From AC-32 sp963715575 (lineage in GTDB: Bacteria; Actinomycetota; Thermoleophilia; Gaiellales; Gaiellaceae): DNA of 64,000 nt. Of the stretch, positions 44,216-52,904 are shown one piece after another. The stretch spans positions 2,170,001-2,234,000 of the forward strand of contig OY970250.1 of assembly GCA_963715575.1 (NCBI GenBank), written 5' to 3'. The position numbers and the translations under genes are program-made. Numbering within the stretch: position 1 is the first letter of the stretch; each line of letters starts with the position of its first letter. A model generated the notes under the pieces. It made no database searches and was not told the origin of the DNA. It worked only from the letters and a program-made list of their open reading frames with translations.

Positions 44216-45658
44216 ATGAAGCTCGACCGACGAACACGCTGGCTGGCGCTCTACGTCCTCTGTCTGGGCGACCTGATGATCGTGCTCGACGCGACGATCG
44301 TGAACGTCGCGCTGCCGTCGATCCGCGCCGACCTCGGCTTCACCGAGGAGTCGCTCGCGTGGGTTCTGAACGCCTACCTGCTGACCTTCGGCGGCTTCCT
44401 GCTGCTGGGCGGCCGGCTCGGCGACCTGTTCGGGCACCGGCGGATCTTCCTGGGCGGGATCGCGCTCTTCACGCTCGCCTCGCTCGCCTGCGGGCTCTCG
44501 ACCTCGCAGAACATGCTGATCGGCGCCCGCGCGGTGCAGGGCCTCGGCGGCGCGGTCGTCTCGGCGGTCGCGCTCTCGCTGCTCTTGCTGCTCTTCCAGG
44601 AGCCCGTCGAGCGGACGAAGGCGATGGGCTTCTTCGGCTTCGTGATGGCGGGCGGCGGCAGCATCGGCGTGCTGCTCGGCGGCGTGCTCACCGACGCGCT
44701 CAGCTGGCACTGGATCTTCCTCGTCAACATCCCGGTCGGGATCGCCGTCTTCGCGCTCTGCCTGCCGCTCTTGCCTGCCGACGGCCCGCGCGAACGGCGC
44801 GGCCCGCTCGACGTGGCCGGCGCGGTGACCGTCACCGGCGCTCTGATGCTCGCTGTCTACGCGATCGTCAACGGCAACGGGAACGGCTGGCTGTCGGCCG
44901 AGACGCTCGGGCTACTGGGCGCGGCGCTCGTCCTGTTCGGCGTCTTCCTGACGATCGAGTCGCGCGTCGGGGCCCCGCTCGTGCCGCTGCGGCTCTTCCG
45001 CAACCGGAACCTCTCCGTCGCCAACGGCGTCGGTGTGCTCTGGTCGGCGGGGATGTTCGCCTGGTTCTTCTTCGCCGCGCAGTACCTCGGGCTCGTGCTC
45101 GGCTACGACCCGCTGCACGTCGGGCTCGCGTTCCTGCCGGCGAACCTGATCATGGGCGCCTTCTTGCTCGGGCTCTCGGCGCGGATCGTGATGCGCTTCG
45201 GCACCCGCCTGCCGATCGGCGTGGGCATGGCGCTCGTCTCGCTCGGGCTGCTCCTCTTCGCGCGCGCGCCTGTGAACGGGAGCTTCTGGACCGACGTGCT
45301 GCCGACGATGATCGTCCTCGGGATCGGCGTCGGGATGGCGATGAACCCGGTGCTGATCGCGGCGATGAGTGACGTCGAGCCGAGCGAGTCCGGGCTCGCC
45401 TCCGGGATCGTCAACACCGGCTTCATGATGGGCGGCGCGCTCGGGCTGGCGGTGCTCGCGAGCCTCGCGGCCTGGCGCACCGGCAGCGTCGGCTCGGCCG
45501 CCGAGGCGGCCGCGTTGAACAGCGGCTACCACCTGGCCTTCGTCGTCGGCGCGGTCTTCGCGGGCCTCGCCTCGGTGCTCGCGGTCGTCCTGCTGCGCGA
45601 CCGGTCGCTCGAGTCGCGGCACGAGGGCGCCCGGACGCTCGTCGCCGAGACCGAGTAG
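44216..45658 (+). CDS. DHA2-family efflux transporter under ECF control
   Basis: 480 residues, 14 predicted membrane helices. Motif A GGRLGDLFGHRRIFLG, D1 MIVLDATIVNVALPSIR, motif C AGGGSIGVLLGGVL. Same family as the 40.4-kb exporter but not a recent duplicate. Promoter motif links it to the adjacent ECF sigma factor, so it likely responds to the same stress. Confidence 0.92.
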   Translation: MKLDRRTRWLALYVLCLGDLMIVLDATIVNVALPSIRADLGFTEESLAWVLNAYLLTFGGFLLLGGRLGDLFGHRRIFLGGIALFTLASLACGLSTSQNMLIGARAVQGLGGAVVSAVALSLLLLLFQEPVERTKAMGFFGFVMAGGGSIGVLLGGVLTDALSWHWIFLVNIPVGIAVFALCLPLLPADGPRERRGPLDVAGAVTVTGALMLAVYAIVNGNGNGWLSAETLGLLGAALVLFGVFLTIESRVGAPLVPLRLFRNRNLSVANGVGVLWSAGMFAWFFFAAQYLGLVLGYDPLHVGLAFLPANLIMGAFLLGLSARIVMRFGTRLPIGVGMALVSLGLLLFARAPVNGSFWTDVLPTMIVLGIGVGMAMNPVLIAAMSDVEPSESGLASGIVNTGFMMGGALGLAVLASLAAWRTGSVGSAAEAAALNSGYHLAFVVGAVFAGLASVLAVVLLRDRSLESRHEGARTLVAETE

Positions 45659-45724
45659 TTCCCCGTACCCGCCTCAGCGGCGGCACGGATGGCCCCACGG
45701 CGCACGGCAGGCAGGCTGGGGGAG

Positions 45725-46144
45725 ATGAGCCTGACAGCGACAGCCCGCTCGATTCCGGGAACGCTGCGCCAGGAGGTCGTGATCGACGGCTCGCACCGCC
45801 TGATCACGGACGAGCCGGAGCGCGTCGGCGGCGACGGCAGCGCGCCCGCGCCCCACGAGCTGCTCCCGGCTGCGCTCGCGGCGTGCATCTCGACGACGCT
45901 CGTGATGTACGCACGCACGAAGCAGTGGGACCTCGGCGAGGTGCGCGTGGACGTCGATTACGACAACCACTCGACGCCCCGCCGCTTCGACGTCGTGATC
46001 CGGCTGGGCGGCGATCTCGCCGACGAGCAGCTCGTTCGGCTGGGGAAGGTCGCGGCCGCGTGCCCGGTGCGCCGCTCGATCGAGGCCGGAATCGAGTTCG
46101 ACGAGCACGTCGAGGCAAGCCGACCGGCCACCGCCACGCTATAG
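45725..46144 (+). CDS. OsmC-family peroxiredoxin-like protein
   Basis: 139 residues. The two redox cysteines of the OsmC/Ohr fold are present: ALAACISTTLVMYA (about 62) and AACPVRRSIEAG (about 119). Reduces organic hydroperoxides. ATG 45725 gives the family-typical beginning. Starts a set with the next reductase gene 9 bp downstream. Confidence 0.85.
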   Translation: MSLTATARSIPGTLRQEVVIDGSHRLITDEPERVGGDGSAPAPHELLPAALAACISTTLVMYARTKQWDLGEVRVDVDYDNHSTPRRFDVVIRLGGDLADEQLVRLGKVAAACPVRRSIEAGIEFDEHVEASRPATATL

Positions 46145-46153
46145 CCTGTCGGC

Positions 46154-46858
46154 GTGCGTGCGACGGTGAAGGAGACCCGCGAGGTCGCGAAGAGGACGCT
46201 GCTCGTCGTCTTCGACCTGGAGGGCCAGGAGGTCGACTTCCGCCCGGGCCAGTACTTCTGGGTCGAGCTGCCCAACCGCGGCTACGAGGACGAGAAGGGC
46301 CTGCGCCGGCACATCTCCGTCGTCACCTCGCCGACCGAGCGCGGCGTGCTCGGGCTCTGCACCCGGCTGCGCGACACGGCCTTCAAGAAGACACTTGCCG
46401 AGCTCCAGGTCGGCGACGAGGTCGACGTCGAGCCGCCGAAGGGCGACTGGGTCCTGCCCGAGGACACGAGCCCGCACTACGTCTTCATCGCGGGCGGGAT
46501 CGGGATCACGGTCTTCCGCTCGATGCTGCGCTACATCGCCGACACCGGCGAGCCCTACCGCGTGACGCTCGTCTACTCGAACCGCGACCGAGCCTCGACC
46601 CCGTTCCTCGACGAGCTGCAGGCGCTGACGCTGCCGGACTTCCAGCTCGTGCTGACGATGACCCAGGACGAGGGCTGGGAGGGCGAGAGCCGCTACGTGA
46701 GTGCCGAGCTGCTGAGCGACCACCTCGAGGGCGACCTCGCCGGCCACACCTACCTCGTGGCCGGGCCGCCGGCGATGGTCGAGGCGGTCACCGGGCAGCT
46801 GAACGCCGCTGGCGTGCCGGAGGAGCAGGTGCTCCCCGACCGCTTCAGCGGGTACTGA
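46154..46858 (+). CDS. FAD/NAD(P)-binding oxidoreductase (ferredoxin-reductase type)
   Basis: 234 residues. FAD domain with RPGQYFWVELP and RRHISVVTSP, NAD domain with FIAGGIGITVFRSML and the end motif LVAGPPAMVEAV. No iron-sulfur domain, so it needs a partner electron acceptor. GTG 46154 lies 9 bp after osmC; a redox role in peroxide defence is a reasonable guess. Confidence 0.88.
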   Translation: MRATVKETREVAKRTLLVVFDLEGQEVDFRPGQYFWVELPNRGYEDEKGLRRHISVVTSPTERGVLGLCTRLRDTAFKKTLAELQVGDEVDVEPPKGDWVLPEDTSPHYVFIAGGIGITVFRSMLRYIADTGEPYRVTLVYSNRDRASTPFLDELQALTLPDFQLVLTMTQDEGWEGESRYVSAELLSDHLEGDLAGHTYLVAGPPAMVEAVTGQLNAAGVPEEQVLPDRFSGY

Positions 46859-46872
46859 GGTAGAACCGCGCG

Positions 46873-47607
46873 GTGGACGCGGTCTGGGTAACGCTCGCCG
46901 CGCTCGTCACCGCCCTCGCCACCGGCCTCGGCGCGCTGCCGTTTGCCTTCGTCGGAGAGATGAGCCGGCGCTGGCTCGGGATCTCGAGTGCGATCGCGTC
47001 GGGCTTCATGCTGTCGGCGAGCGGGGCGCTCCTGATCGAAGGCGCGATCCGCGGCGTCTGGCGCACCGCCGCCGGCGCGGCGGTCGGCGCGATCTTCATC
47101 TGGGGCACGCACCGGGCGCTCGGCAACCACGAGCTGCAGCTGGGCGAGCTACGCGGCGCCGACGCGATGAAGGGCATCCTCATCGTGAGCGTGATGACGC
47201 TGCACTCGTTCAGCGAGGGCGTCGGCATCGGCGTGTCGTACGGCGGAGGCGCCGAGCTGGGCATCTTCATCACGATTGCGATCGCCATCCACAACATCCC
47301 GGAAGGGCTCGCGATCAGCCTCGTGCTCGTGCCGCGCGGAACGAGCGTGCGCGAGGCGGCCGGCTGGAGCATCTTCTCGAGCCTGCCGCAGCCGCTCGTG
47401 GCCGGGCTCGCCTTCCTGTTCGTGGAGCAGTTTCGGCCCTTCCTGCCCGTGGGGCTCGGGTTCGCCGGTGGCGCGATGATCTGGCTCGTGCTCGCGGAGC
47501 TGCTCCCGGATGCGCGCGAGGAGCTCGCGCTCCCGAGCCTCGTGGTATGGCTCGGGGGCTCGCTGCTGGTGATGTCGCTGCTGCAACTCGCGTTGCTCGG
47601 TCACTGA
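46873..47607 (+). CDS. ZIP-family metal transporter
   Basis: 244 residues, eight membrane helices. Metal-site motifs HSFSEGVGIG in helix 4 and HNIPEGLAIS in helix 5, and ELLPDA near helix 7. Imports zinc, iron or manganese; substrate cannot be read from sequence. GTG 46873, 14 bp after the reductase gene. Confidence 0.9.
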   Translation: MDAVWVTLAALVTALATGLGALPFAFVGEMSRRWLGISSAIASGFMLSASGALLIEGAIRGVWRTAAGAAVGAIFIWGTHRALGNHELQLGELRGADAMKGILIVSVMTLHSFSEGVGIGVSYGGGAELGIFITIAIAIHNIPEGLAISLVLVPRGTSVREAAGWSIFSSLPQPLVAGLAFLFVEQFRPFLPVGLGFAGGAMIWLVLAELLPDAREELALPSLVVWLGGSLLVMSLLQLALLGH

Positions 47608-47632
47608 CGCGCCGGGCACGCCGGAGCTCCGC

Positions 47633-47845
47633 CTAGCAGGGCGTCGCGTCCGGGTTGATCCCGGGGATGTGGCGCTGCGAGGGTCGCGGCGCCGGTGCCA
47701 CTTGGCGTGGGGCGCGTAGCTCGAGCAAGCCGTCCTTCAGGCGAACGAGCACGACGAGCTCATCACCCGACTCGTAGACCTGGGTGACGGACTCGATCCC
47801 GCACGCCGGCGAAGTGGCGCTCTCGGACCTGAGGTCGGTGGCCAT
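47633..47845 (-). CDS. 70-residue protein of unknown function
   Basis: ATG 47845 has an excellent ribosome site (AAAGGAGGAG). Features: a Cys near residue 15 (SPACGIESV), a beta-like middle (DELVVLVRLKDGLLELRAP) and a Pro-rich end finishing in PDATPC. A palindrome ATCGGG-N6-CCCGAT lies 52 bp upstream, the same element seen before the ABC operon and a stress-protein gene, so it is probably in that regulon. No family recognised. Confidence 0.65.
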   Translation of the reverse strand: MATDLRSESATSPACGIESVTQVYESGDELVVLVRLKDGLLELRAPRQVAPAPRPSQRHIPGINPDATPC

Positions 47846-47896
47846 GGCTCCTCCTTTCAGCGAGTCCTCAGCCTCGCCTGGCGACGGCTCGGTGCC

Positions 47897-47914
47897 ATCG
47901 GGAGCAGGCCCGAT
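47897..47914. promoter_or_regulatory. Palindromic candidate operator, copy 1
   Basis: ATCGGG-AGCAGG-CCCGAT, perfect 6-bp arms. Part of a larger shared block with copy 2: TGCCATCGGG, 18 bases, TGCGGCCAACTAC (47893-47933). Confidence 0.65.
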
Positions 47915-47959
47915 CTCGGCTGCGGCCAACTACCACTTCTAGGACTGCGCTCGGCTTGG

Positions 47960-50938
47960 TCACTGATAGCGCAGCGCCTCGGCCGGGTAGACGCGTGAGG
48001 CCCGCAGCGCCGGCAGCCACGTCGTCGCGAGCGCGACGAGGTAGACGGCGCCGAAGATGATCGCGAGGTTCAGCCACGGCACGTCGAAACTGAGGTTCTG
48101 CCAGCTGGGCGTGCTCTGAGAGTCGCTGATCACGTTCCAGGCGACCACCAGGCCCAGGGCCGTGCCGACCACGATCGACGTCAGCGCGACGAACGAGGAC
48201 TCGAGCAGGAAGGCGAGCTGCACCTGGCTCTTGCGGAAGCCGATCGCCCGCAGGACGCCGATCTGCTGGCGCCGCTCGACCACGGCCCGGGCCGTGATCA
48301 CGCCCAGGGCCGCGACTCCGACGATCAGGCCGAGGCCCATGAAGCCCATCACAAGCCGGTTCATGGTCACGTTCGCCGCGACGAGGTCGTGCAGGGTCTC
48401 GGCAAGCGAGTCGGCCTGCATGCCGTTCGGAAGGAAGGTGGACTCGAGCCGTTGCGCCGTCGTGTTGGCGTCGACGCCCGGCGCCAGCGCGAACAGGTGG
48501 ATCGTCGGCAACACGCGGTTGCCAAAGGCCGGCGCGAGCGAGCGCTGCGACGTCCAGATCCCGCCCATGAACTCAGGTGCGCTGTCGGAGAGGACGCCGA
48601 TCACCGTCAGCGTCAGGTGCGCTCCCGTCTGCTGGTCGCGGACGGTCACCTTGACCGGCTCGAACGTCTCGTCCTCGAGGTAGAAGCCCTGCAGCTGGAA
48701 CGGCGGCAGGATCGCGAAGTTCCAGTTCGCCTTCCGCGGCACGACGAACTGGTCGACGACCGCAAGGTTCGGGTGCGTGCGGAGCGCCTGCCAGACCGCC
48801 TTGCTCGAGCCGTAGCCGACGCCGCGGGCGGCGAGGTTGTACGTCGTGTGCGAGAGGAAGGCGTCGTCGGCGCCGTTGACGACGTACGACTCCTCCTTCG
48901 CACCGACGCCGAGCTGGCGTGCCTTCACCGGCAGCGTGCTCTCGCTCGAGATGACCGTGAAGTCGCTCCGCTTCAGGCCGGGGGTGCGGGCCACTGCGGC
49001 GGGCATGTTCACGATCGGTTGGGCCGGCGAGGAGGTCGCGCGGACGTCGAAGCCGCCGCCGAAGACCTCCACGTCGTTGAACGCGTTCGTGAAGGCGCCG
49101 GAGGTGGTGGCCCCGACGACCAGCGTGAACACGACGAGCGTGAACATCGCCAGCGTCACCCCGGTGCGGAAGAGGCTCCGCAGCGGGTAGGCGATCGACA
49201 TCCGCAGCACCGGCGCGAGCCGCCGGATCCGGCCGCCGGTGGACGCGAGCGCGCCCAGCAGGAGGTCGGCGTTGTACATGATCGTCCAGGAGGCGCCGAT
49301 CACGATCATCAACCCGCCGAGCACGAAGATCGAGAAGTTGACCTTCAGGTCGCCGAAGAGCCAGCGGCTGATCGGGAGCACGAACCAGGCGACGAGCGCC
49401 AGACCCGCCCCGGTGTGCAGCGCCCGCTCGGGCACGCCGGCCAGGCGCAGCAGCGGGACGAGGCTGAGGATCACGAGCGAGACGCCGAGGCCGAGCACGA
49501 CCGCGTCCTTCGCGCCGACTCCGGCGACCATGAGCGCCGCGCCCGCCAGCAGCGCCAGCGCGGCCGGGACTACGCGCCGCTTGCGGCTCTTCTGCACGGC
49601 CGGCTCGGGGAGGTCGCGGATCGCGCTGACGATGTTCATCCGGCTCACGCGCCGCGCCGAGAACGCGACCACGGCGAACGTCAGCAGAACCCCGATCGCG
49701 TAGCCGAGCAGCAGGCTCGTTGGCCTGACCGTGTAGGCGATGTGCAGGTCCTCCTCGGAGGCCGAGAAGGCCGTCGCCATCGCGACCACCATCCCGTAGG
49801 CGACCGCGATCCCGAGCGCCACGCCGACGAGCGCCGCGAGCAGGTCGTACGCCATCCCCTCGAACAGGAAGAGCTGCACGAGGTGCCCGCGTCGCGTGCC
49901 GATCGCCCGCGCGATGCCGAGCTCGCCGCGCCGCTCGGCCGCGAGCATGACGAAGATCAGGAAGATCAGCAGGATCCCCGCGGCGATCGAGAACGAGCCG
50001 AAGGTGGTGAAAAAGGACATGAAGGCCGCGCCGGCCGCGTCGGCCTGCTCGAGCGCGTCCTGCTTGGTGTTGTCGGCCTCGAGCCCGAGCGGTGCGACGC
50101 GCGGCTCGAGCCGGCGCATCACCTGGTCGGTAGCCGCGACGCCGCCCGTGTTCGAGACGAACAACGCTCGCACGAGCCCGGGCTTGCCGAGGAAGTGCTG
50201 GGCCGTCGACAGGGGCATCAGCACGCCCGCGCCGTCCGTGGCGCCGCCCTGGTAGCGGACGATCGCCTTCACGCGCATCGCCGAGACCGAGCTGCCGGAG
50301 AGCAGCTGGACGGTGTCGCCCGGCTTCGCGGCGAGCTTGTCGGCACCGCTCGCGTTCAGGTAGAGCTCGCCGGGCCTCAGGTCGGCAAGGGAGACGGGCC
50401 GGCCGTCGGCTCGGATCTGGCCGAAGCCCCGCATCCTGGCCGGGTCGGTCGCGAACAGCGTGACACGCGGCTCGGTCTGCCGGCTGGTCGCGTCCTGCAC
50501 GGCGACCGGCTCGATGATCACGGGCTGGATCCCGTCCACGAGGCCGGTGCCGCGCAGCTTGCGGCCGACCACGCTGGCGTAGCCCTCGGGGAAGTAGAGC
50601 CCGCCGGTGGCGCCGCTGCCACTCGTGAGGGCAGCGCCCACGCCGCGGGCGGCGACGACCTCGTCGGTGCGCCCCAGCGCGGTCACGGCGGTGCCGCGGA
50701 TGGTGTTGCTCATCGTGTCGCCGGTGGCGAGCGCGGCCGAGATGATCGCGGTGCCCAGCATCAAACCCGTCACGATCAGCACGGTGCGGCCCCGGCGCCG
50801 GCCCAGGTTGCGAACGGCGAGCCGGAAGAAGACCCGGTTGCGGAGCGCGAGCACTGCCAGGCTCGCGAGCGCGAGAACGAGCAGGAGCACGAGCACGGCG
50901 GCGAGCCCGCCCGCGGGGATGCCGAAGATCTTCGTCAT
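47960..50938 (-). CDS. ABC transporter permease, FtsX/MacB type
   Basis: 992 residues with an N-terminal helix, a large outer domain, three central helices, a second half with the same plan, and a final helix cluster: two FtsX modules (FLIFVMLAAERRGELGIARAIGTRRGHLVQL and AVVERRQQIGVLRAIGFRKSQVQLAFL). Works with the ATPase encoded upstream. Such permeases export lipids, peptides or lipoproteins rather than importing. Gap of 9 bp to the monooxygenase-like gene upstream in the operon. Confidence 0.92.
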   Translation of the reverse strand: MTKIFGIPAGGLAAVLVLLLVLALASLAVLALRNRVFFRLAVRNLGRRRGRTVLIVTGLMLGTAIISAALATGDTMSNTIRGTAVTALGRTDEVVAARGVGAALTSGSGATGGLYFPEGYASVVGRKLRGTGLVDGIQPVIIEPVAVQDATSRQTEPRVTLFATDPARMRGFGQIRADGRPVSLADLRPGELYLNASGADKLAAKPGDTVQLLSGSSVSAMRVKAIVRYQGGATDGAGVLMPLSTAQHFLGKPGLVRALFVSNTGGVAATDQVMRRLEPRVAPLGLEADNTKQDALEQADAAGAAFMSFFTTFGSFSIAAGILLIFLIFVMLAAERRGELGIARAIGTRRGHLVQLFLFEGMAYDLLAALVGVALGIAVAYGMVVAMATAFSASEEDLHIAYTVRPTSLLLGYAIGVLLTFAVVAFSARRVSRMNIVSAIRDLPEPAVQKSRKRRVVPAALALLAGAALMVAGVGAKDAVVLGLGVSLVILSLVPLLRLAGVPERALHTGAGLALVAWFVLPISRWLFGDLKVNFSIFVLGGLMIVIGASWTIMYNADLLLGALASTGGRIRRLAPVLRMSIAYPLRSLFRTGVTLAMFTLVVFTLVVGATTSGAFTNAFNDVEVFGGGFDVRATSSPAQPIVNMPAAVARTPGLKRSDFTVISSESTLPVKARQLGVGAKEESYVVNGADDAFLSHTTYNLAARGVGYGSSKAVWQALRTHPNLAVVDQFVVPRKANWNFAILPPFQLQGFYLEDETFEPVKVTVRDQQTGAHLTLTVIGVLSDSAPEFMGGIWTSQRSLAPAFGNRVLPTIHLFALAPGVDANTTAQRLESTFLPNGMQADSLAETLHDLVAANVTMNRLVMGFMGLGLIVGVAALGVITARAVVERRQQIGVLRAIGFRKSQVQLAFLLESSFVALTSIVVGTALGLVVAWNVISDSQSTPSWQNLSFDVPWLNLAIIFGAVYLVALATTWLPALRASRVYPAEALRYQ

Positions 50939-50947
50939 GACGTCTCC

Positions 50948-51274
50948 CTAGTGGCTCGGCGCCGCCACCGGCGCGTCGGCGACGAGGACGTCGTACGTCT
51001 CGCGGCCCGGTGGCGAGCGATAGATGGTGACGAACTTCTCGACCTGCTCCGCGTAGAAGCTGCGGCCGCCGGCGAGGCCGGCGTCGGCTGCCTCGTCATC
51101 CCGCCAGAAGGTGAGCACGAGTGCCTGCCCCTGCGGCGAGACCAGGACGTAGACGCCTTCGTAGCCGTCCTGCTCCTGCAGAGCCGGGACGACCGACTCT
51201 TCGAAGATCTCGACAGCCCGCTCCACGCTCATGCGGACCGGGTCGAGCTCGGCGATCGTGGCACGCGCGACCAT
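50948..51274 (-). CDS. Antibiotic-biosynthesis-monooxygenase-like (dimeric alpha/beta barrel) protein
   Basis: 108 residues: VARATIAELDPVRMSVERAVEIFEESVVPALQ, then VYVLVSPQGQALVLTFWRDDEAAD, the ferredoxin-like half of the ABM fold. The start follows the ATPase stop without a gap. Members include heme-degrading and quinone-forming oxygenases but also non-catalytic proteins; function here is unknown. Confidence 0.7.
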   Translation of the reverse strand: MVARATIAELDPVRMSVERAVEIFEESVVPALQEQDGYEGVYVLVSPQGQALVLTFWRDDEAADAGLAGGRSFYAEQVEKFVTIYRSPPGRETYDVLVADAPVAAPSH

Positions 51275-52114
51275 CTAGCTCACCTCCTGCGAATCGTTGA
51301 TCTGGTCGTGTCGACCGGTCGTTTCAGACGGACACCCGGTCGAGCCCGCGTGTCCTGAGGGCGGCGCCGCAAGCGACACCTCCTGCTGATCGACGATGCG
51401 ACCGTCCACCATGCGGACGATCCGGTCGGTGGCGCGGCCGACGCCGATGTCGTGCGTGACGATCAGGAACGTCAGCCTGCGCTCGCGGTTGAGCCGCCGC
51501 ATCAGCGCGACGATCTCCTCCGCGTTCTCGCTGTCGAGGTCGCCGGTCGGCTCGTCGGCCCAGACGATCGCCGGGTCGTTGACGAGCGCGCGCGCGATCG
51601 TGACGCGCTGGCGCTGCCCGCCGGAGAGCTCGTCGGGCACGTGCGGGGCGCGGTCGGCGAGGCCCACCAGCTCCAGCGCCTCGAGCGCCTTCCGCCTGGC
51701 CTCCTTCGCCGGGACGCGCGCGACGAGCAGCGGCAGCTCGACGTTCTCGACGGCGGTCAGGACCGGCATCAGGTTGTAGAACTGGAAGACGAAGCCCATC
51801 CGCCGGGCGCGGTAGTCCGTCCGCTCCTCGTCGCTCAGCTCGGCGAGCCCGACGCCCTCGATCAGCACCTCGCCGCCGTCGATCCGGTCGAGCCCGGAAA
51901 GGCAGTTGAGCAGTGTCGTCTTGCCCGAGCCGCTCGGTCCCATGATCGCGACCATCTCGCCTCGCCGGACGGTGAACGTGACTGCACGCAGCGCGTTCAC
52001 CTGGAGCCCGCCGGTGTCATAGATCTTGTCGACCTCGTGCGCCTCGACGATCGGCTCGAGCGCAACCTCTTCGAGCTGCGGGCGCGCGGGTCTTGTTGCG
52101 ACGCTCACGGCCAT
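51275..52114 (-). CDS. ABC transporter ATP-binding protein (LolD/MacB type)
   Basis: 279 residues. Walker A GPSGSGKTT, signature LSGGQRQRVTIA, Walker B IVWADEPTGDLDSENAEE, switch THD. ATG 52114 is chosen for its GAGGAGGT ribosome site; a longer frame upstream is non-coding. First gene of the operon ATPase, ABM-like, permease. Two palindromic candidate operators lie upstream. Confidence 0.93.
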   Translation of the reverse strand: MAVSVATRPARPQLEEVALEPIVEAHEVDKIYDTGGLQVNALRAVTFTVRRGEMVAIMGPSGSGKTTLLNCLSGLDRIDGGEVLIEGVGLAELSDEERTDYRARRMGFVFQFYNLMPVLTAVENVELPLLVARVPAKEARRKALEALELVGLADRAPHVPDELSGGQRQRVTIARALVNDPAIVWADEPTGDLDSENAEEIVALMRRLNRERRLTFLIVTHDIGVGRATDRIVRMVDGRIVDQQEVSLAAPPSGHAGSTGCPSETTGRHDQINDSQEVS

Positions 52115-52172
52115 CGCGACCTCCTCGTTTTCGTTCGTACTCCCGATGGTGCGCCTGCGCGGGCGAGCTGCC

Positions 52173-52190
52173 ATCGGGCCGGACGCCGAT
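52173..52190. promoter_or_regulatory. Palindromic candidate operator, copy 2
   Basis: ATCGGG-CCGGAC-GCCGAT, 11 of 12 arm positions symmetric, 59 bp upstream of the ABC ATPase start (minus strand). A further inverted pair CCCGATGG (52142-52149)/CCATCGGG (52171-52178) overlaps it. Confidence 0.65.
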
Positions 52191-52219
52191 TGCGCATGCG
52201 GCCAACTACGGAAGCCGCG

Positions 52220-52237
52220 ATCGGGGTGGCTCCCGAT
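52220..52237. promoter_or_regulatory. Palindromic candidate operator, copy 3
   Basis: ATCGGG-GTGGCT-CCCGAT, perfect arms, 57 bp upstream of the universal stress gene at 52294 (plus strand). Confidence 0.65.
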
Positions 52238-52293
52238 GCGCCGGCCGGGCCTTCCGGCGACGCTTGGAGCATCACCGCACGGAAGGAGAAACC

Positions 52294-52752
52294 ATGAACA
52301 GCATCCTGATCGCAACCGATGGGTCGCTCTCTGCGGACGAGGCGGTCGACTTCGGCGTCGAGCTCGCGGCCGACCAGGGCGCGGCCGTCACGTTCGTGCA
52401 CGTGGTGCCGGCGCTGGACGTCGTCCCGGTGAGCGGCTTCGGCTTGACCGGTGCCGTGCCGCACGAGCTGAGCGATGCCGACAGCCAGCTCCTCGACGAG
52501 GCGCGGGAGCGCGCCGCCGTAGCCGGTGTCACCGCGCACACGAGGCTGCTGCGCGGCGATTCGGTGGACGAGATCGTGGCCTACGCGGACACCATCGACG
52601 CCGACCTGATCGTCGTCGGCTCCCGCGGTCACGGCACCGTTGCGAGCGCCCTGCTCGGCAGCGTCTCACGCGGAATCCTGCGAGAGGCCCGCCGGCCCGT
52701 GCTCGTCGTGCGCGGTGCCGCCGCTCGCAAGGAAGCACCGGCGCTTGCCTAG
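52294..52752 (+). CDS. Universal stress protein (UspA family)
   Basis: 152 residues. ATP-binding type: IATDGS at the N-terminus and the loop IVVGSRGHGTVASALLGSVSRGILREARRPVLVV (G-2x-G-9x-G-S). Helps survival in growth arrest. ATG 52294 has AAGGAGAA upstream. Diverges from the ABC operon across a region packed with palindromes. Confidence 0.93.
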   Translation: MNSILIATDGSLSADEAVDFGVELAADQGAAVTFVHVVPALDVVPVSGFGLTGAVPHELSDADSQLLDEARERAAVAGVTAHTRLLRGDSVDEIVAYADTIDADLIVVGSRGHGTVASALLGSVSRGILREARRPVLVVRGAAARKEAPALA

Positions 52753-52757
52753 TGCGG

Positions 52758-52772
52758 TTCGGGAAAGCCGCA
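52758..52772 (+). promoter_or_regulatory. Recurrent CCGCA-ending motif, copy a
   Basis: TTCGGGAAAGCCGCA, flanked as TGCGG-N10-CCGCA. Resembles motifs at 56483 and 59256 that also lie in front of genes of this stress island, in the same orientation relative to the gene. Confidence 0.4.
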
Positions 52773-52779
52773 ACGCGGG

Positions 52780-52806
52780 CCGGGAACTCCCGCAGCAGGT
52801 TCCCGG
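52780..52806 (+). repeat. Inverted repeat between the stress-protein and membrane-protein genes
   Basis: CCGGGAAC (52780-52787) and GTTCCCGG (52799-52806), perfect 8 bp, 11-base spacer. Either a weak terminator for the universal stress gene (no T-run) or an operator for the next gene. Confidence 0.45.
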
Positions 52807-52904
52807 TTCGCTACCGATGGCGGGCCGCGCGTTCCGGCCGACACTCCGCCAATGAACGAAAGGTCAGAGGCAGGCAGCCTCGGCCGCGACGGAAGGAGAG
52901 AACG

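Noticed and set aside
48389..51358. Very long open frame of 989 codons on the plus strand
   Set aside because: It lies antisense to the well-supported permease, ABM-like and part of the ATPase genes, has an Arg/Glu/His-rich composition and no motif. High GC keeps shadow frames open.
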